DNA of 64,000 nt from Nitrobacter sp. 62-23 (GCF_001897285.1 NZ_MKSM01000099.1:49078-113077); one strand, 5' to 3'. Shown: positions 8,150 to 17,555, counted from the stretch's first letter. Program-made: numbers and translations. Notes: generated by a model not told the origin, from the sequence alone.

Positions 8150-10803
8150 CTTCCGGTCGTGTTGGAGAACTCGCCTTCGAAGGTGGCAGCGGCTGCGAAG
8201 CCATTGGCCCACGTCATCTCAGCGGCAGCCGTGACCAATGCGGCATCGCGTGCTTGCGCTGCGCCGTTGACAACAAATGACGCGCCCGGCAACGACTGGA
8301 ACGTCGCCGCGATCGAGCGATCGGTATCGAAGTTGTGAGCCCACGCCGCGCGGCCGCGCAATGTCAGGATGGCATCGTTGAGCGCGAACGACTTGTCGGT
8401 ACGCACGCCGAGTTCGGAGCGGGATGCGGTTGCATTCTTCGCCGCGTAGCTGAGCGCGAACAGATTGCCGCCGGCACTGCTCTGCTCGACATAGGCCGGC
8501 AGGTCGTAGCTGGTGAACTGCCCCGCGGCATAGGGCGTGATGCCCAGCCATGAGGTGGCAATGCGATAGCCGCCTTCGAGCCGCCCGGAGAAAGCATTGG
8601 CGTTGAAATTCGCACGCAACCGCTCGATCCCATTCGCCGTCACGATGCGGTCGGTGGTGATGTCCTGCCAGCCATAGGCCAGAGCGCCGCTGAGATAGGC
8701 ATTGCCGATACGGTGACGTGCGTTGACACCGACCTGGAACAGATCGGAGCGCCCCGTACCGAAGCCGCTGTCGACGCGGAATTGGGTTCCGCCGCCGGCC
8801 ATTGCAAAGCCGACCAGCGTATCCGGCGATATCCGGTAATCGGCGCCGACGGCGCCACCATAAACACTGCTGGTCGCGGTGTTAGAGCCGACAACGCTGT
8901 TGCCATCGGTGGTCTGCGAACCACCGAAGCCCGCCGCCCAAACATTCCAGCGTTGACCGAAGGTTGGTGCCGGCGGAGGCGCCTTGCGATAAATCGCGGC
9001 ATAGGCATCGCGCTCGGAAGCGCTGCGCCTCCTGCCATTGGCGGCATAGCCGAGTGCGCTGGTATCGTCCGCATAGGCCGTCGGAATGACTGACGCACCA
9101 TCGCCGCCGCGTCCGGCCATGAACGGGTCGGTCATCACCCCCATGAACAGGCCCATTGCGTTGAATGTCGCCTGCTGGGTCCCGGTGGCAAGTTCGCCGG
9201 AAACCTGCGTCAACCCCTGCGGTGACAGCGCGCCGAACGCCAGCGGAATCCCGCCAGTGCTGTTGAAGAAGTTGGTCAGCGTGGTCGCAACCGCTTGTTG
9301 ATTGCGATTGAGGCCGCTGGGCATAACAAAGTTCAAGTTCAGATCGAGATAGGCGTTGCTGCCGTCATAGGCGAGCGTGGTGTTGAAGTTGGTCGGCAGA
9401 TTGGTGTTCACCGGGCCTGAGAATGTGCCGCTGACGCCGCCGTCGGCGGTGAGAATGGTGTAGCGCTTTCCGACGTAGGTGCCGGGAGCGAACTGCGCCG
9501 CGACCGTCGCGCCACCCAGCGCCGCCGAACCGGTCACATGAGTGAAGTCTGACGCTGTTGGCGAGACTTCGACCATGTAGGTCGAGGCGGCTGTCAGCAC
9601 CAGATTGCCCGCCACCGTCAATGCGCCGATCGAATTGCCCGGCGACAGCGTGCCGCCATTGATCATGGTGTTGCCGACCGTGCCGTTGCCGCCCAGCGTC
9701 GCTCCGGCCTCCACCGTCGTCAGCGACGACGATGCGATCGAGCCGTTGACCGAGAGCGTGCCGGCGTTCACCGTCGTTGCGCCGGAATATATGCTGTTGC
9801 CCGCAAGCCTCAGCGTCCCCGCGCCGGTCTTGGTCAGGCCGCCCGGACCGGTGATGCCTTGCATTATCGTCAAGTTGTTTGCGGCGCTGGCAATATCGAT
9901 GCCGCCTCCAAGGCTCCCCAGGGTTATGCTGCGCGAGGTTGAATTGAAGGTCGTTCCCGTCACTTGCAGCGCGCCGCCGTTGAGGGTCAATGCGCCTGAG
10001 GATGCGCCGAGACGGCCGTTGCTCGACACCGACAGCGTGCCGCCGGATATTGTCGTCCCTCCGCTATAGTTGGTGATGCCGGACAGTGTAAGTGTGCCGG
10101 TGCCGACCTTGATCAATGATGCATTGGCGCCGGAGCTTGTCTCCCAAAGCTGGCCCGAGTAACTCGTCGACTGATTGTTGCCGCCGATGGTCAGCGATTG
10201 ATTCTGTCCACTGAACTGAACCCGAAAACCTGTTCCGCTCAATGATCCCATGGACACGGCATGGTTGTTGCCGTCGATGAGAACGCCGGCGCTACCATTC
10301 AGATTGAATGCCGCCAGACCTCCGGACGAGGTGTCCTTAAGGTCGATCTGACCCGTACCTGTCAGGTTCAAAACGACATTCTCGCCCATCGAGGCGTTGT
10401 TATTCATTATCAGGCCGGCGTTATTCAAGTTGATGGTCTGGACCAAACCGGAATTGTTGACGATCCCGTCGCCGTGTAATCCGAAGCCGGTGGGCGCCGG
10501 ACCGATGTTAAAGACAAAGGACGGAGCGCCAGCCTCAAATACAAAGGCGGCTGCGTTGCTTCCCGCGAGCGCCGATATCGTCGTGTTTAACGCCGCGGGA
10601 CCGAACTGGAGGTCTATGGCTGTTGAGTTGGGGACGGCGGCGGGGCTCCAGTTGGAGTCGGTATGGTAATCGCTGGACGTGCCGCCGATCCACGTGGCGG
10701 TCTGCGCCGTTGCTTCATCGGCAAACGGCAGCCACATCACACTGATCACCACTCCGATGGCGGTTGTGGGCGATAATCTGGTCAAGACCCTTCTGCTCCA
10801 CAC
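8113..10803 (-). CDS. Autotransporter with beta-strand repeats and C-terminal barrel
   Basis: This putative type Va secreted protein has about 896 residues from the chosen start. I prefer the GTG at 10803 (AAGGTGG upstream; MWSRRVLTRLSPTTAIGVV begins a normal signal peptide ending ADEATAQ). The same frame is open to ATGs at 10869 and 10917. The passenger contains at least two autotransporter-associated beta-strand repeats (GTGTLTLSG..YSGGTTISGGTLSV and a second GAGTLRLAG..YSGATTVNAGTLSV copy), then SxLTTVEAGATLGGNGTVG. The last 270 or so residues form the barrel, ending in KYSW with a terminal aromatic residue. The passenger role is unknown. The gene converges on the decayed block, facing the other autotransporter. 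Confidence 0.88.
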   Translation of the reverse strand: MWSRRVLTRLSPTTAIGVVISVMWLPFADEATAQTATWIGGTSSDYHTDSNWSPAAVPNSTAIDLQFGPAALNTTISALAGSNAAAFVFEAGAPSFVFNIGPAPTGFGLHGDGIVNNSGLVQTINLNNAGLIMNNNASMGENVVLNLTGTGQIDLKDTSSGGLAAFNLNGSAGVLIDGNNHAVSMGSLSGTGFRVQFSGQNQSLTIGGNNQSTSYSGQLWETSSGANASLIKVGTGTLTLSGITNYSGGTTISGGTLSVSSNGRLGASSGALTLNGGALQVTGTTFNSTSRSITLGSLGGGIDIASAANNLTIMQGITGPGGLTKTGAGTLRLAGNSIYSGATTVNAGTLSVNGSIASSSLTTVEAGATLGGNGTVGNTMINGGTLSPGNSIGALTVAGNLVLTAASTYMVEVSPTASDFTHVTGSAALGGATVAAQFAPGTYVGKRYTILTADGGVSGTFSGPVNTNLPTNFNTTLAYDGSNAYLDLNLNFVMPSGLNRNQQAVATTLTNFFNSTGGIPLAFGALSPQGLTQVSGELATGTQQATFNAMGLFMGVMTDPFMAGRGGDGASVIPTAYADDTSALGYAANGRRRSASERDAYAAIYRKAPPPAPTFGQRWNVWAAGFGGSQTTDGNSVVGSNTATSSVYGGAVGADYRISPDTLVGFAMAGGGTQFRVDSGFGTGRSDLFQVGVNARHRIGNAYLSGALAYGWQDITTDRIVTANGIERLRANFNANAFSGRLEGGYRIATSWLGITPYAAGQFTSYDLPAYVEQSSAGGNLFALSYAAKNATASRSELGVRTDKSFALNDAILTLRGRAAWAHNFDTDRSIAATFQSLPGASFVVNGAAQARDAALVTAAAEMTWANGFAAAATFEGEFSNTTGSYAGKGVLKYSW

Positions 10804-10869
10804 GATTTCACACCACCTTGATCGTATTCGCGTCGATCCTCCGACAAAGCCTTGATTTGCGTATGGCAT

Positions 10870-11865
10870 TTTCGGCAGAAGTCGAATGGCTTGCCGCGTT
10901 AACGCCGAGGACGCCAACAGTACCGCGCACCAAAAATACCGACCACCGATCCGTGCCCATCCCGATGCCCCTCCGTTGGCGAAGCTGACGCCTCGCTCTT
11001 GCTTTCTTGACTGTCCGTTAAATCGGCTAATAGCCTCCGGCGCAACCCAAGATCGCCGATCGTCATGTCCACGATTGTCGCACGGTGTTGGAGTTCACCT
11101 TCGATAATTAGGGCTATGGTGATGTCACCCCTTCTGTCGTGCGCTCGTTGCCGGTCTCGGCTCGCCCCAGCGGATTATCTATTCCGGTACGGCGCGCGCG
11201 CCTCGCTCCAAAAGGCTGGTCGTCGTCCGTTGATGGCTCACGCTCTACGGACACAATATCGCCGCTACCATCTTCTTCCTCGACCGCTGGGGGCACTAAA
11301 GCCAAGACTTCAGCGGCCGACATGATCGCGCCGTTGCCCGTATGAATCTCATAGAGCTTGTGAGAGGCTTCAGGCTTCCCCCGCAAGGCGTCAATACAAT
11401 CCCCCGTAACGAGCCGTGCATGATTGTGTAAGGCGAGCCCCCCGTCCCTTCGGGCTGATCCGCTCGCCATTCAGCGAGGGCCATTTCATCAGTTTTGCGG
11501 TGGTGTCGGTAATCATTGTATTTCAATGAGGGTGCCGTGGGGTGACTCGCGCCAGGACTCAACCGCGCTTATCGCTGGCAGGCGAAAAGCCAATGCACGG
11601 CGCTGACGGCTTACCGCCACCAGTCACCAAGCGGCGCGCCAATCATTCCCGCGGCCGATCCCCCTGCCCTGCACGAATCTCGCGTGCATGATTCGTCTGC
11701 GACAGTCGTCAGGGCCTTCTCCGTAACGGATGACAGCGGACACCAACGGATGGAGAAAGAGTCACAACGGATGACAACGGGCGGTAACAGGCGAATGCCC
11801 ACACCCCAGACGAGAATACGCCTATCGGTGACAAGTCAAAATACAACTTAAGTGATTGATTTCAT
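10870..11865. other. Long stretch without a convincing gene
   Basis: Roughly 1 kb between the start of the second autotransporter and tRNA-His. The only coding-like signal is on the minus strand at about 11114-11562, listed separately. Near 11720-11795 the short word AACGGATG recurs three times, forming an irregular direct repeat. No transposase, integrase or promoter could be recognised. Confidence 0.5.
11114..11562 (-). pseudogene. Possible frameshifted hypothetical gene
   Basis: Two overlapping minus-strand frames each contain a protein-like stretch. The upstream frame has MALAEWRADQPEGTGG (about 11435-11487). The downstream frame reads LALHNHARLVTGDCIDALRG, YEIHTGNGAIMSAAEVLALV and an acidic tail. 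Joined by one frameshift near 11430 they would make a single soluble protein. No family is recognised. The downstream frame alone (11114-11470) is open and could also be a short intact gene. Confidence 0.3.
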
Positions 11866-11942
11866 TGGTACAGTTGGGTGGGCTCGAACCACCGACCTCC
11901 TGTTCCACAGACAGGCGCTCTAACCAACTGAGCTACAACTGC
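11866..11942 (-). tRNA. tRNA-His (anticodon GTG)
   Basis: The minus strand folds into a complete 77-base cloverleaf, with a 7-base acceptor stem beginning GCAGTTG (closing G-U pair at 1-72). The D-arm is GCTC..GAGC, the anticodon loop CTGTGGA with anticodon GTG between CCTGT and ACAGG, and the T-arm GGTGG TTCGAGC CCACC. The 3' end ACCA is encoded in the DNA. The base before position 1 is T and the discriminator is A73, so the usual extra G-1 and C73 of bacterial tRNA-His are absent. That is the known alphaproteobacterial form. Confidence 0.93.
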
Positions 11943-12227
11943 ATCCGGCTCGCATCCTGAAAACGGTTGCGAACGGGGCGGAAACTAGGAGCAACGCCCT
12001 GTTTTGGCAAGGCCGCAACCATCGGTTATCGCGGGGCCGGCCGCTTAAGCGACGGCTCAGCCGCAACCGCCCCTCGTCCCCGACTCAAGGCTCGGCTTGC
12101 GCCGCAGAATCGGGAGCATTCGACGACATATCCTGACTCTCAGGCGGGTCCCGGGCGGGAGCCGGCCTCGAAGCGGGCGAAACCCGAACCACGCAGGTCC
12201 GGGCTTGTCGTAGACCGCAACGTTCGA

Positions 12228-12641
12228 TCAGGCGGGGGGCTGGAACAGTTTCGACGCGCCTGTCCTGATCGGCTCGGCGGTTTCGGCGGCGATCGTCTGG
12301 GTCAACTCGGCAAGCTCCCGGGCCTGGGCTGCAAACGTCCCGAATTGTCTGCGGGTATGGCTGCTCCACACTTCGGTCGCATCGGACAGCGATTTCGCGC
12401 CAACCAGTTCCTGCAGAAAATCGAAGCCGGCGCTGGTGTTGGCCTGACCGAAGCCGAGCAGCTTGGTGGAATAGGCGTGTGCGCCCTTGCTGGCAGCGCT
12501 GAATACCGCCTCGACGGCCCCATTGCCGTCCTGCGCGGCCTCCTTGAATTTCGCGTAGTTGTCGCGGGCTTGCGCGATACCTTTTTCGGCGAATGCGCGT
12601 ACCTGCTCGGGGACTTCGAAGGGGTCGCTTTTGTTGGTCAT
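12228..12641 (-). CDS. Phasin family protein
   Basis: I chose the ATG at 12641 because AAAGGA lies 8 bases upstream. The 137-residue product begins MTNKSDPFEVPEQVRAFAEK and has the phasin plan: a short N-terminal segment, then amphipathic helices with IAQARDNYAKFKEAA, YSTKLLGFGQANTSAGFDF, and a C-terminal helix with RRQFGTFAAQARELAELTQ. Phasins coat polyhydroxyalkanoate granules and affect their size and number. A second phasin gene follows the same plan 250 bases upstream, suggesting a duplicated pair. Expression is probably separate, given the gap. No polymerase gene is in the window. Confidence 0.88.
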   Translation of the reverse strand: MTNKSDPFEVPEQVRAFAEKGIAQARDNYAKFKEAAQDGNGAVEAVFSAASKGAHAYSTKLLGFGQANTSAGFDFLQELVGAKSLSDATEVWSSHTRRQFGTFAAQARELAELTQTIAAETAEPIRTGASKLFQPPA

Positions 12642-12891
12642 GGCATATGTCCTTTGCTTCGGATGAATCGTGTGATCCCGCAAACCGCCGTTCACCCGAC
12701 GTAACGGCTCGATCGGCGGAACGGATGCCCGTATTCGGGATCATCGATTCCGAGGCCGGGCAAGCAGCCTTCCGTACTCTACCATAGCTATTGTGCGACG
12801 CAATAAGATATTGCGACGCAAAATATCGGATCGTTGCGGAAAAAGCTCGAAGGCAAAGTCGAGCGCTCCGGTTTCGGCCGGGTAATGGCGG

Positions 12892-13275
12892 TCAGATTTT
12901 AGGCTTCCCCATATCCATGGCGGCCCGGCCCATGCTTTGCCCCATTTCACTGGCCTGCTCAGTCAGCGCTTTCATCTGGCTTTGCACATATTCGGCGTGC
13001 AGCCGCATCACCTCGGACAGATCGGTGGCGCGCAGAAGCTTCTCGGCGTAGTCCAGCGACGCGGTCATGTTCTGCTGGACGAAGGAGATCGCCTTGCTGC
13101 TGATGTCCCGAACGCCGCTGCGAACCGCCTCGCTGTGCCCGTCGATCGAACTGGCGGTCTGCTGGGCTCCGCTGAGAAAGCTCTCGAAGGCTTTGCGCGC
13201 CTGCTCGAAACCGGCTTCGGCCATCGACCGCATGTCATTCGGAATCTCGAAACGGTCACGCCCTTCATCGCTCAT
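12892..13275 (-). CDS. Phasin family protein (second copy)
   Basis: The start at 13275 is supported by AGGAG about 9 bases upstream (MSDEGRDRFEIPNDMRSMAE). The 127-residue protein has the same order of segments as its neighbour: an N-terminal IPNDMR motif, FEQARKAFESFLSGA, SSKAISFVQQNMTASLDYAE, and a helix ending QMKALTEQASEMGQSMG. It is diverged enough to be an old paralogue. Likely role: granule-associated protein. The divergent gene on the other side is a sensor kinase. Confidence 0.88.
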   Translation of the reverse strand: MSDEGRDRFEIPNDMRSMAEAGFEQARKAFESFLSGAQQTASSIDGHSEAVRSGVRDISSKAISFVQQNMTASLDYAEKLLRATDLSEVMRLHAEYVQSQMKALTEQASEMGQSMGRAAMDMGKPKI

Positions 13276-13550
13276 GGTCACCACTCCTGTTGCAGGCCCT
13301 CGCGCCGGTTTCCTTCCAGGCTTTCCATCGTGGACCTCTGGTTTGTTTTTGCAACACCTCAACGTGCTTCGAGCCGGGGAGGTCCATGAACCCCGGCCGA
13401 ATTAAGGTTATCCGGGCTTTAGCGGGGATTATGGAGTACGAGCCGTGGACCTCTGGTGAGCCGGACGCGATACTGATGAAACCGCCACGGCGCCGGCATG
13501 CGCCGCGGCGCAACAGGCAACAACCAGAGACGTCGAACCACACGGTGCCC

Positions 13551-16500
13551 ATGACCAGCGGCGAGACCAGCGCCGATTTCCCCTTGCAGGGCGTGACCGA
13601 TCCGCGGCTCGCCGTTCATGCGGCGGGCGCGCAGCCGGCATGGCTGTGGTCGTTCGACGGCGCGCGCATTCTGTGGAGCAATCCGGTCGGCGCTTGCGTA
13701 TTCGGCGCTGCCAATGCGGGCGCTCTCGCCTCGCGAAACTTCGGTTCCAACGATTTCCGCCGACAGCAGGTGTCCCGGCTTGCGGATCGGCTGCCGCCGA
13801 CAGGCGCGGTGCGGCTCGAACGCCTGCGAGGCTTCGGCGCGACGCTCGGCGGCCTCGTCACCTGCGCCTGCGCGCGGCTGGATTTCCCGAACGGCACCGG
13901 CGGCATTCTCGTCACCTGCGTAGAGCCGCTGGGCGGCAGCATGCCGCTGATCGAGCGCTTGCAACGACTGGCGGAAGGCATCGATACGCCGGTCGCCGCG
14001 TTTGCGCACGACGGACAACTGGTCAGCGCCAGCGACGCTGCGCAGCCGCTGCTCGGTTTTCGCAGTCTGGCCGGGGCGGGGCTGGAGGGATTGCGCGAAG
14101 AGGCGCTACGCGACGGCCACGCCGAGACGTCGGCAGGACAGTTGCACGTGGCGCTGCAACGGGTCGGCAGCGGCAGCGACGTCGGATTCCTCGCACTGCT
14201 CACGCCACATGCCGCCAATCCTTCCACCTTGGAACGCAGGTCTGAACCGCAATCCGTACCGCCGTCGTCGAACGAAACAACCGTCTTCCCGACGCAAGTT
14301 GTCGAGCCGGCGGCACATCCCGCCCTCGATGCATCGCATTCGCCTGATACCGCGTCGCGCGATTCCGTTCCGCGGATGCGTCGCCATCCTCTGCGCTTCA
14401 TGTGGCGGATGGATGCGGATGGCCGCTTCTCGCTCGGCTCCGACGACTTCACCCGCGCCATCGGCATGCGCACGGCAGCAGGTTTCGGCCGGTTATGGAG
14501 CGAAATCACGGAGGTGTTCGGACTCGATCCCGAAGGCCGCGTCGCGAAGGCGATCGCCACCCGCGACACCTGGAGCGGCATCACGCTGCTTTGGCCCGTC
14601 GACGGATCCGACGCGCGCCTGCCCGTCGAACTGTCGGGGCTGCCGGTCTACGATCGCGCGCGCAATTTCGCAGGCTATCGCGGCTTCGGCGTCTGCCGCG
14701 ATCGCGAAGGGTTGGCGCGGCTCGCGGCGCATCGACGTCACGAATTTTTGTTCAACGAGACCTCCCACCCGCAGCCGGCTGCCACATCGGCTCCCGATGC
14801 AGCGGATGCCCCCGAATTTTCAGTTCAGCCAGCAGAACCGGACACTGTCGTGGAACCTCCCAAGAATGTCCTGCCGTTCAGGTCCTCGACCGACCTGAGG
14901 CCTCCTTCGCTCACTCCTGTGGAGAACAACGCCTTCCACGAACTGGCCCGGCAGCTTTCGGCACGGCTCGAGGGCGAGCAGCAGGCTCTCTCACCCGATG
15001 CCATCACCGAGCGACCGGTTACGCAGGAATCACCCCCAAACCAATCCCAGGACGAACCCCGGGATGATCCCAATGTCACCGCCATCGGAGCACAGGAGGA
15101 CGGACTGTCTTTGCCGAAAGCCGCGCCAACCGCGCCGCAAGCCGATCCCGCGCGCGACAGGCCGGTGCTCGACCTGCTTCCGACCGGCGTGATGATTTAC
15201 CGGCTCGACCGGGTCCTTTACGCCAACCACGCCTTTCTCACCCAGGTCGGCTACGACGGCCTGGTTGCACTGGAGCAGGCCGGCGGGCTCAATGCGCTGC
15301 TGGTCGAATCCGGCTTGCCTGTCGCCGAAGACACGCCGACCGCCGGCTCTCCCGTCACCATTTCGGCCACCGCGCCGTCGGGCGCGCGGCAGCAGCCGAT
15401 CGCCGCTCGCCTTTTCGTGATCAACTGGGATGGCGAGCCTGCGCATGCGCTGATCTGCGCCACTGCGCCGCCCTCGCCCGTGGATCAAGCCACCGCCGAG
15501 GAACTCGGCGCCATCCTTGACACCACAACCGAAGGCATCCTGATGTTCGACAACGGCGGACGCATCACCGCCAGCAACCGCGGCGCGGAGACGCTGTTCG
15601 GCCATTCCGGCGACAGCCTCACGCAGCTCAATCTCGCCGATCTCTTCGCGCCGGAAAGTCAGGACGCCGTGCGCGACTATCTCAGCGGACTTGCGGGTGG
15701 CAGCGCCGGCCTGCCCGATCAAGGCCGCGAGGTGTTGGGCTGCGCGCGCGAGGGCCGCCTGATTCCGCTGTCGATGACAATGGGCCGGATGCGGGCCGAT
15801 GGTCGCAACTTCTTCGCGGTGTTCCGCGACCTGTCGCAGACCCGGAAGGCCGAGACCGAACTGTCGCGGGCGCGGCGGCAGGCCGATCACGCGGCGAGCG
15901 CCAGAGCCGACGTGCTGGCGCGGATCAGCCATGAAATCCGAACGCCGCTCAACGCCATCATCGGCTTCGCGGACGTGATGGGCGACGAGAAATTCGGTCC
16001 TCTCGGCAACGAACGCTACGGCGAATACATGAAGGACATCCGCGCTTCCGGCGAGCGCATCATCGCTTTCATCGACGACCTGCTCGACCTGTCGCGGATC
16101 GAAACCGGCAAGCTCGACCTCGCCTTCGTCAACCAGAACCTCAACGAGTTGGTCGAGCAATGCGTCGCGGTGATGCAGCCGCAGGCCAATCGCGAGCGCA
16201 TCATCATCCGCACATCGCTCGCGCACACGCTCCCGCCGGTGGTGGCGGATGCGCAGGCGTTGCGCCAGATTACGCTCAACCTGATCGGCAACTCGATCCA
16301 TCTCGCCAACGCCGGCGGCCAGGTCATCGTCTCGACGGCCCTCACCGATTTTGGCGACGTGGCGCTGCGCGTGCGCGACACCGGCCATGGGCTCAACGAC
16401 AACGAGGTGGCCGCAGCCACTGAGCCCTTCCGCACACCGGCTCCGAGCGATCGAGCCTCGGAGAGCGCCGGCGTCAGCCTGTCGCTCACAAAGGCTCTGG

Positions 16501-16601
16501 TGGAAGCCAATCGCGCCCAGTTCAACATCAGGACCGGACCGCATTCCGGGACGCTGATCGAGGTGGTGTTCGCGCAGGCGAAGGCGCAGGCTTCGGAATA
16601 G
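13551..16601 (+). CDS. PAS-domain sensor histidine kinase, PdhS-like
   Basis: This is a protein of about 1016 residues from the ATG at 13551; ATGs at 13431 and 13476 are in frame and none has a clear ribosome site. No membrane helix is visible, so it is probably cytoplasmic. A long N-terminal sensory region contains PAS-like blocks, the clearest at about 15500-15850 (ILDTTTEGILMFDNGGRI), followed by a HisKA domain with ISHEIRTPLNAIIGF (phospho-acceptor His about residue 794) and an ATPase domain. The His-box region (FGPLGNERYGEYMKDI, IDDLLDLSRIETGK) resembles the Brucella PdhS/Caulobacter PleC-DivJ group, which sets polarity through DivK. The G1 box DTGHG is present, but the G2 lid reads SAGVSLSL instead of GxGLGL. 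Confidence 0.8.
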   Translation: MTSGETSADFPLQGVTDPRLAVHAAGAQPAWLWSFDGARILWSNPVGACVFGAANAGALASRNFGSNDFRRQQVSRLADRLPPTGAVRLERLRGFGATLGGLVTCACARLDFPNGTGGILVTCVEPLGGSMPLIERLQRLAEGIDTPVAAFAHDGQLVSASDAAQPLLGFRSLAGAGLEGLREEALRDGHAETSAGQLHVALQRVGSGSDVGFLALLTPHAANPSTLERRSEPQSVPPSSNETTVFPTQVVEPAAHPALDASHSPDTASRDSVPRMRRHPLRFMWRMDADGRFSLGSDDFTRAIGMRTAAGFGRLWSEITEVFGLDPEGRVAKAIATRDTWSGITLLWPVDGSDARLPVELSGLPVYDRARNFAGYRGFGVCRDREGLARLAAHRRHEFLFNETSHPQPAATSAPDAADAPEFSVQPAEPDTVVEPPKNVLPFRSSTDLRPPSLTPVENNAFHELARQLSARLEGEQQALSPDAITERPVTQESPPNQSQDEPRDDPNVTAIGAQEDGLSLPKAAPTAPQADPARDRPVLDLLPTGVMIYRLDRVLYANHAFLTQVGYDGLVALEQAGGLNALLVESGLPVAEDTPTAGSPVTISATAPSGARQQPIAARLFVINWDGEPAHALICATAPPSPVDQATAEELGAILDTTTEGILMFDNGGRITASNRGAETLFGHSGDSLTQLNLADLFAPESQDAVRDYLSGLAGGSAGLPDQGREVLGCAREGRLIPLSMTMGRMRADGRNFFAVFRDLSQTRKAETELSRARRQADHAASARADVLARISHEIRTPLNAIIGFADVMGDEKFGPLGNERYGEYMKDIRASGERIIAFIDDLLDLSRIETGKLDLAFVNQNLNELVEQCVAVMQPQANRERIIIRTSLAHTLPPVVADAQALRQITLNLIGNSIHLANAGGQVIVSTALTDFGDVALRVRDTGHGLNDNEVAAATEPFRTPAPSDRASESAGVSLSLTKALVEANRAQFNIRTGPHSGTLIEVVFAQAKAQASE

Positions 16602-16644
16602 CAAAGCCCACACGCCGGCAGAACCGCCGGCCTCTGCCAGACCT

Positions 16645-16684
16645 TTACGCGAAACGGTAGCCGCTTCGCTTGAAAACGCTCTAG
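16645..16684. repeat. Dispersed repeat, copy A
   Basis: This is a partial copy of a family seen four times here. It contains GCTTCGCTTGAAAACGCT at 16663-16680, the inverse of AGCGTTTTCRAGCGAAGC. It lies between the kinase stop and the CoA-transferase stop, so it may act in both transcripts' 3' ends. Confidence 0.6.
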
Positions 16685-16691
16685 TTGCGCT

Positions 16692-17342
16692 TCAAGCGTC
16701 CTTCAGCGCAACGCGGTATTCAGCTTCGGTCTTCGCCCTGACCTCTTCCAGCGTGACGCCGTCGGCGAGTTCGATCAGAACCATGCCGTCCTTGCCGTGC
16801 TTGTCGATGGTGAACACCGCAAGATCGGTCACGACCATATCGACGACTTTTTCACCGGTCAGCGGCAGCGTGCAGCGCTTGAGCAGCTTGGGGCCATCCT
16901 TGGCGGAATGCTCCATCACCACGACGACGCGCTTGACGCCGGCGACGAGGTCCATCGCCCCTCCCATGCCCTTGACCATTTTGCCGGGGATCATCCAGTT
17001 GGCGAGATCGCCGTTCTGCGCCACCTGCATCGCGCCAAGGACTGAGAGGTCGATATGGCCGCCGCGCACCATGCCGAACGAGTCCGATGAGGAGAAATAG
17101 CTGGTGGTCGGCAGTTCGGTGACGGTCTGCTTGCCGGCGTTAATGAGGTCGGGATCCTCCTCGCCCTCATAGGGAAACGGGCCCATGCCGAGCATGCCGT
17201 TCTCGCTCTGAAGCTGAACGTCGATGCCGTCGGGGATGAAATTCGACACCAGCGTCGGAATGCCGATGCCGAGATTGACGTAATAGCCGTCGCGCAGTTC
17301 CCTGGCGGCGCGCGCCGCCATCTGTTCGCGGGTCCAAGCCAT
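16692..17342 (-). CDS. scoB: 3-oxoacid CoA-transferase, subunit B
   Basis: This 216-residue protein transfers CoA between succinyl-CoA and a 3-oxoacid such as acetoacetate, together with subunit A. It has the family features: [20 protein letters not shown] near the N terminus, the catalytic glutamate in [12 protein letters not shown] (about residue 47), and [19 protein letters not shown] in the second half. Length is normal for subunit B. Subunit A lies upstream on the same strand, about 200 bases away. That gap holds a palindromic repeat, but the two genes are probably co-transcribed. Likely use is ketone-body or PHB-derived acetoacetate catabolism, fitting the nearby phasins. The exact acyl substrate cannot be read from sequence. 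Confidence 0.9.
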   Translation of the reverse strand: MAWTREQMAARAARELRDGYYVNLGIGIPTLVSNFIPDGIDVQLQSENGMLGMGPFPYEGEEDPDLINAGKQTVTELPTTSYFSSSDSFGMVRGGHIDLSVLGAMQVAQNGDLANWMIPGKMVKGMGGAMDLVAGVKRVVVVMEHSAKDGPKLLKRCTLPLTGEKVVDMVVTDLAVFTIDKHGKDGMVLIELADGVTLEEVRAKTEAEYRVALKDA

Positions 17343-17509
17343 TGGACTCTCCTGTCATTTCTTGTCGTTGCGAAAAGCGCGGGATCGAAGCAATCCGGTC
17401 TTGATCCCGGGTCCTGGATTGCCTCGCGGAGTTTGTGCGGGCTTGCCGAAGGCGAGATCGGTATTCGCAATGACGGCGGGTCAACGGCGTCCTGGGATCC
17501 ATTCATTTC

Positions 17510-17555
17510 GGCATGATCCGTTCCGAAAACCGGAAGCCGCCTTGCCGGATCATGC
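17510..17555. repeat. Palindromic intergenic repeat (GCATGATC family)
   Basis: The outer arms GCATGATCCG (17511-17520) and CCGGATCATGC (17545-17555) bracket a TTCCGAAAACCGG core. The same design recurs at 50187-50236. The right arm supplies the stop codon of the CoA-transferase A gene (TGA at 17550-17552, minus strand). Confidence 0.75.

Noticed and set aside
12085-12744. Open minus-strand frame across the phasin gene and beyond
   Set aside because: Overlaps the phasin in another frame, with Arg-rich composition; the phasin has a good ribosome site and family sequence.
15030-16613. A 527-codon minus-strand frame over the histidine kinase
   Set aside because: Antisense to the conserved HisKA and ATPase domains; no motif.
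16614-16631. GCCGGC/GCCGGC hairpin after the histidine kinase as a terminator
   Set aside because: Only 6-base arms and no T-run; could be chance in GC-rich DNA.
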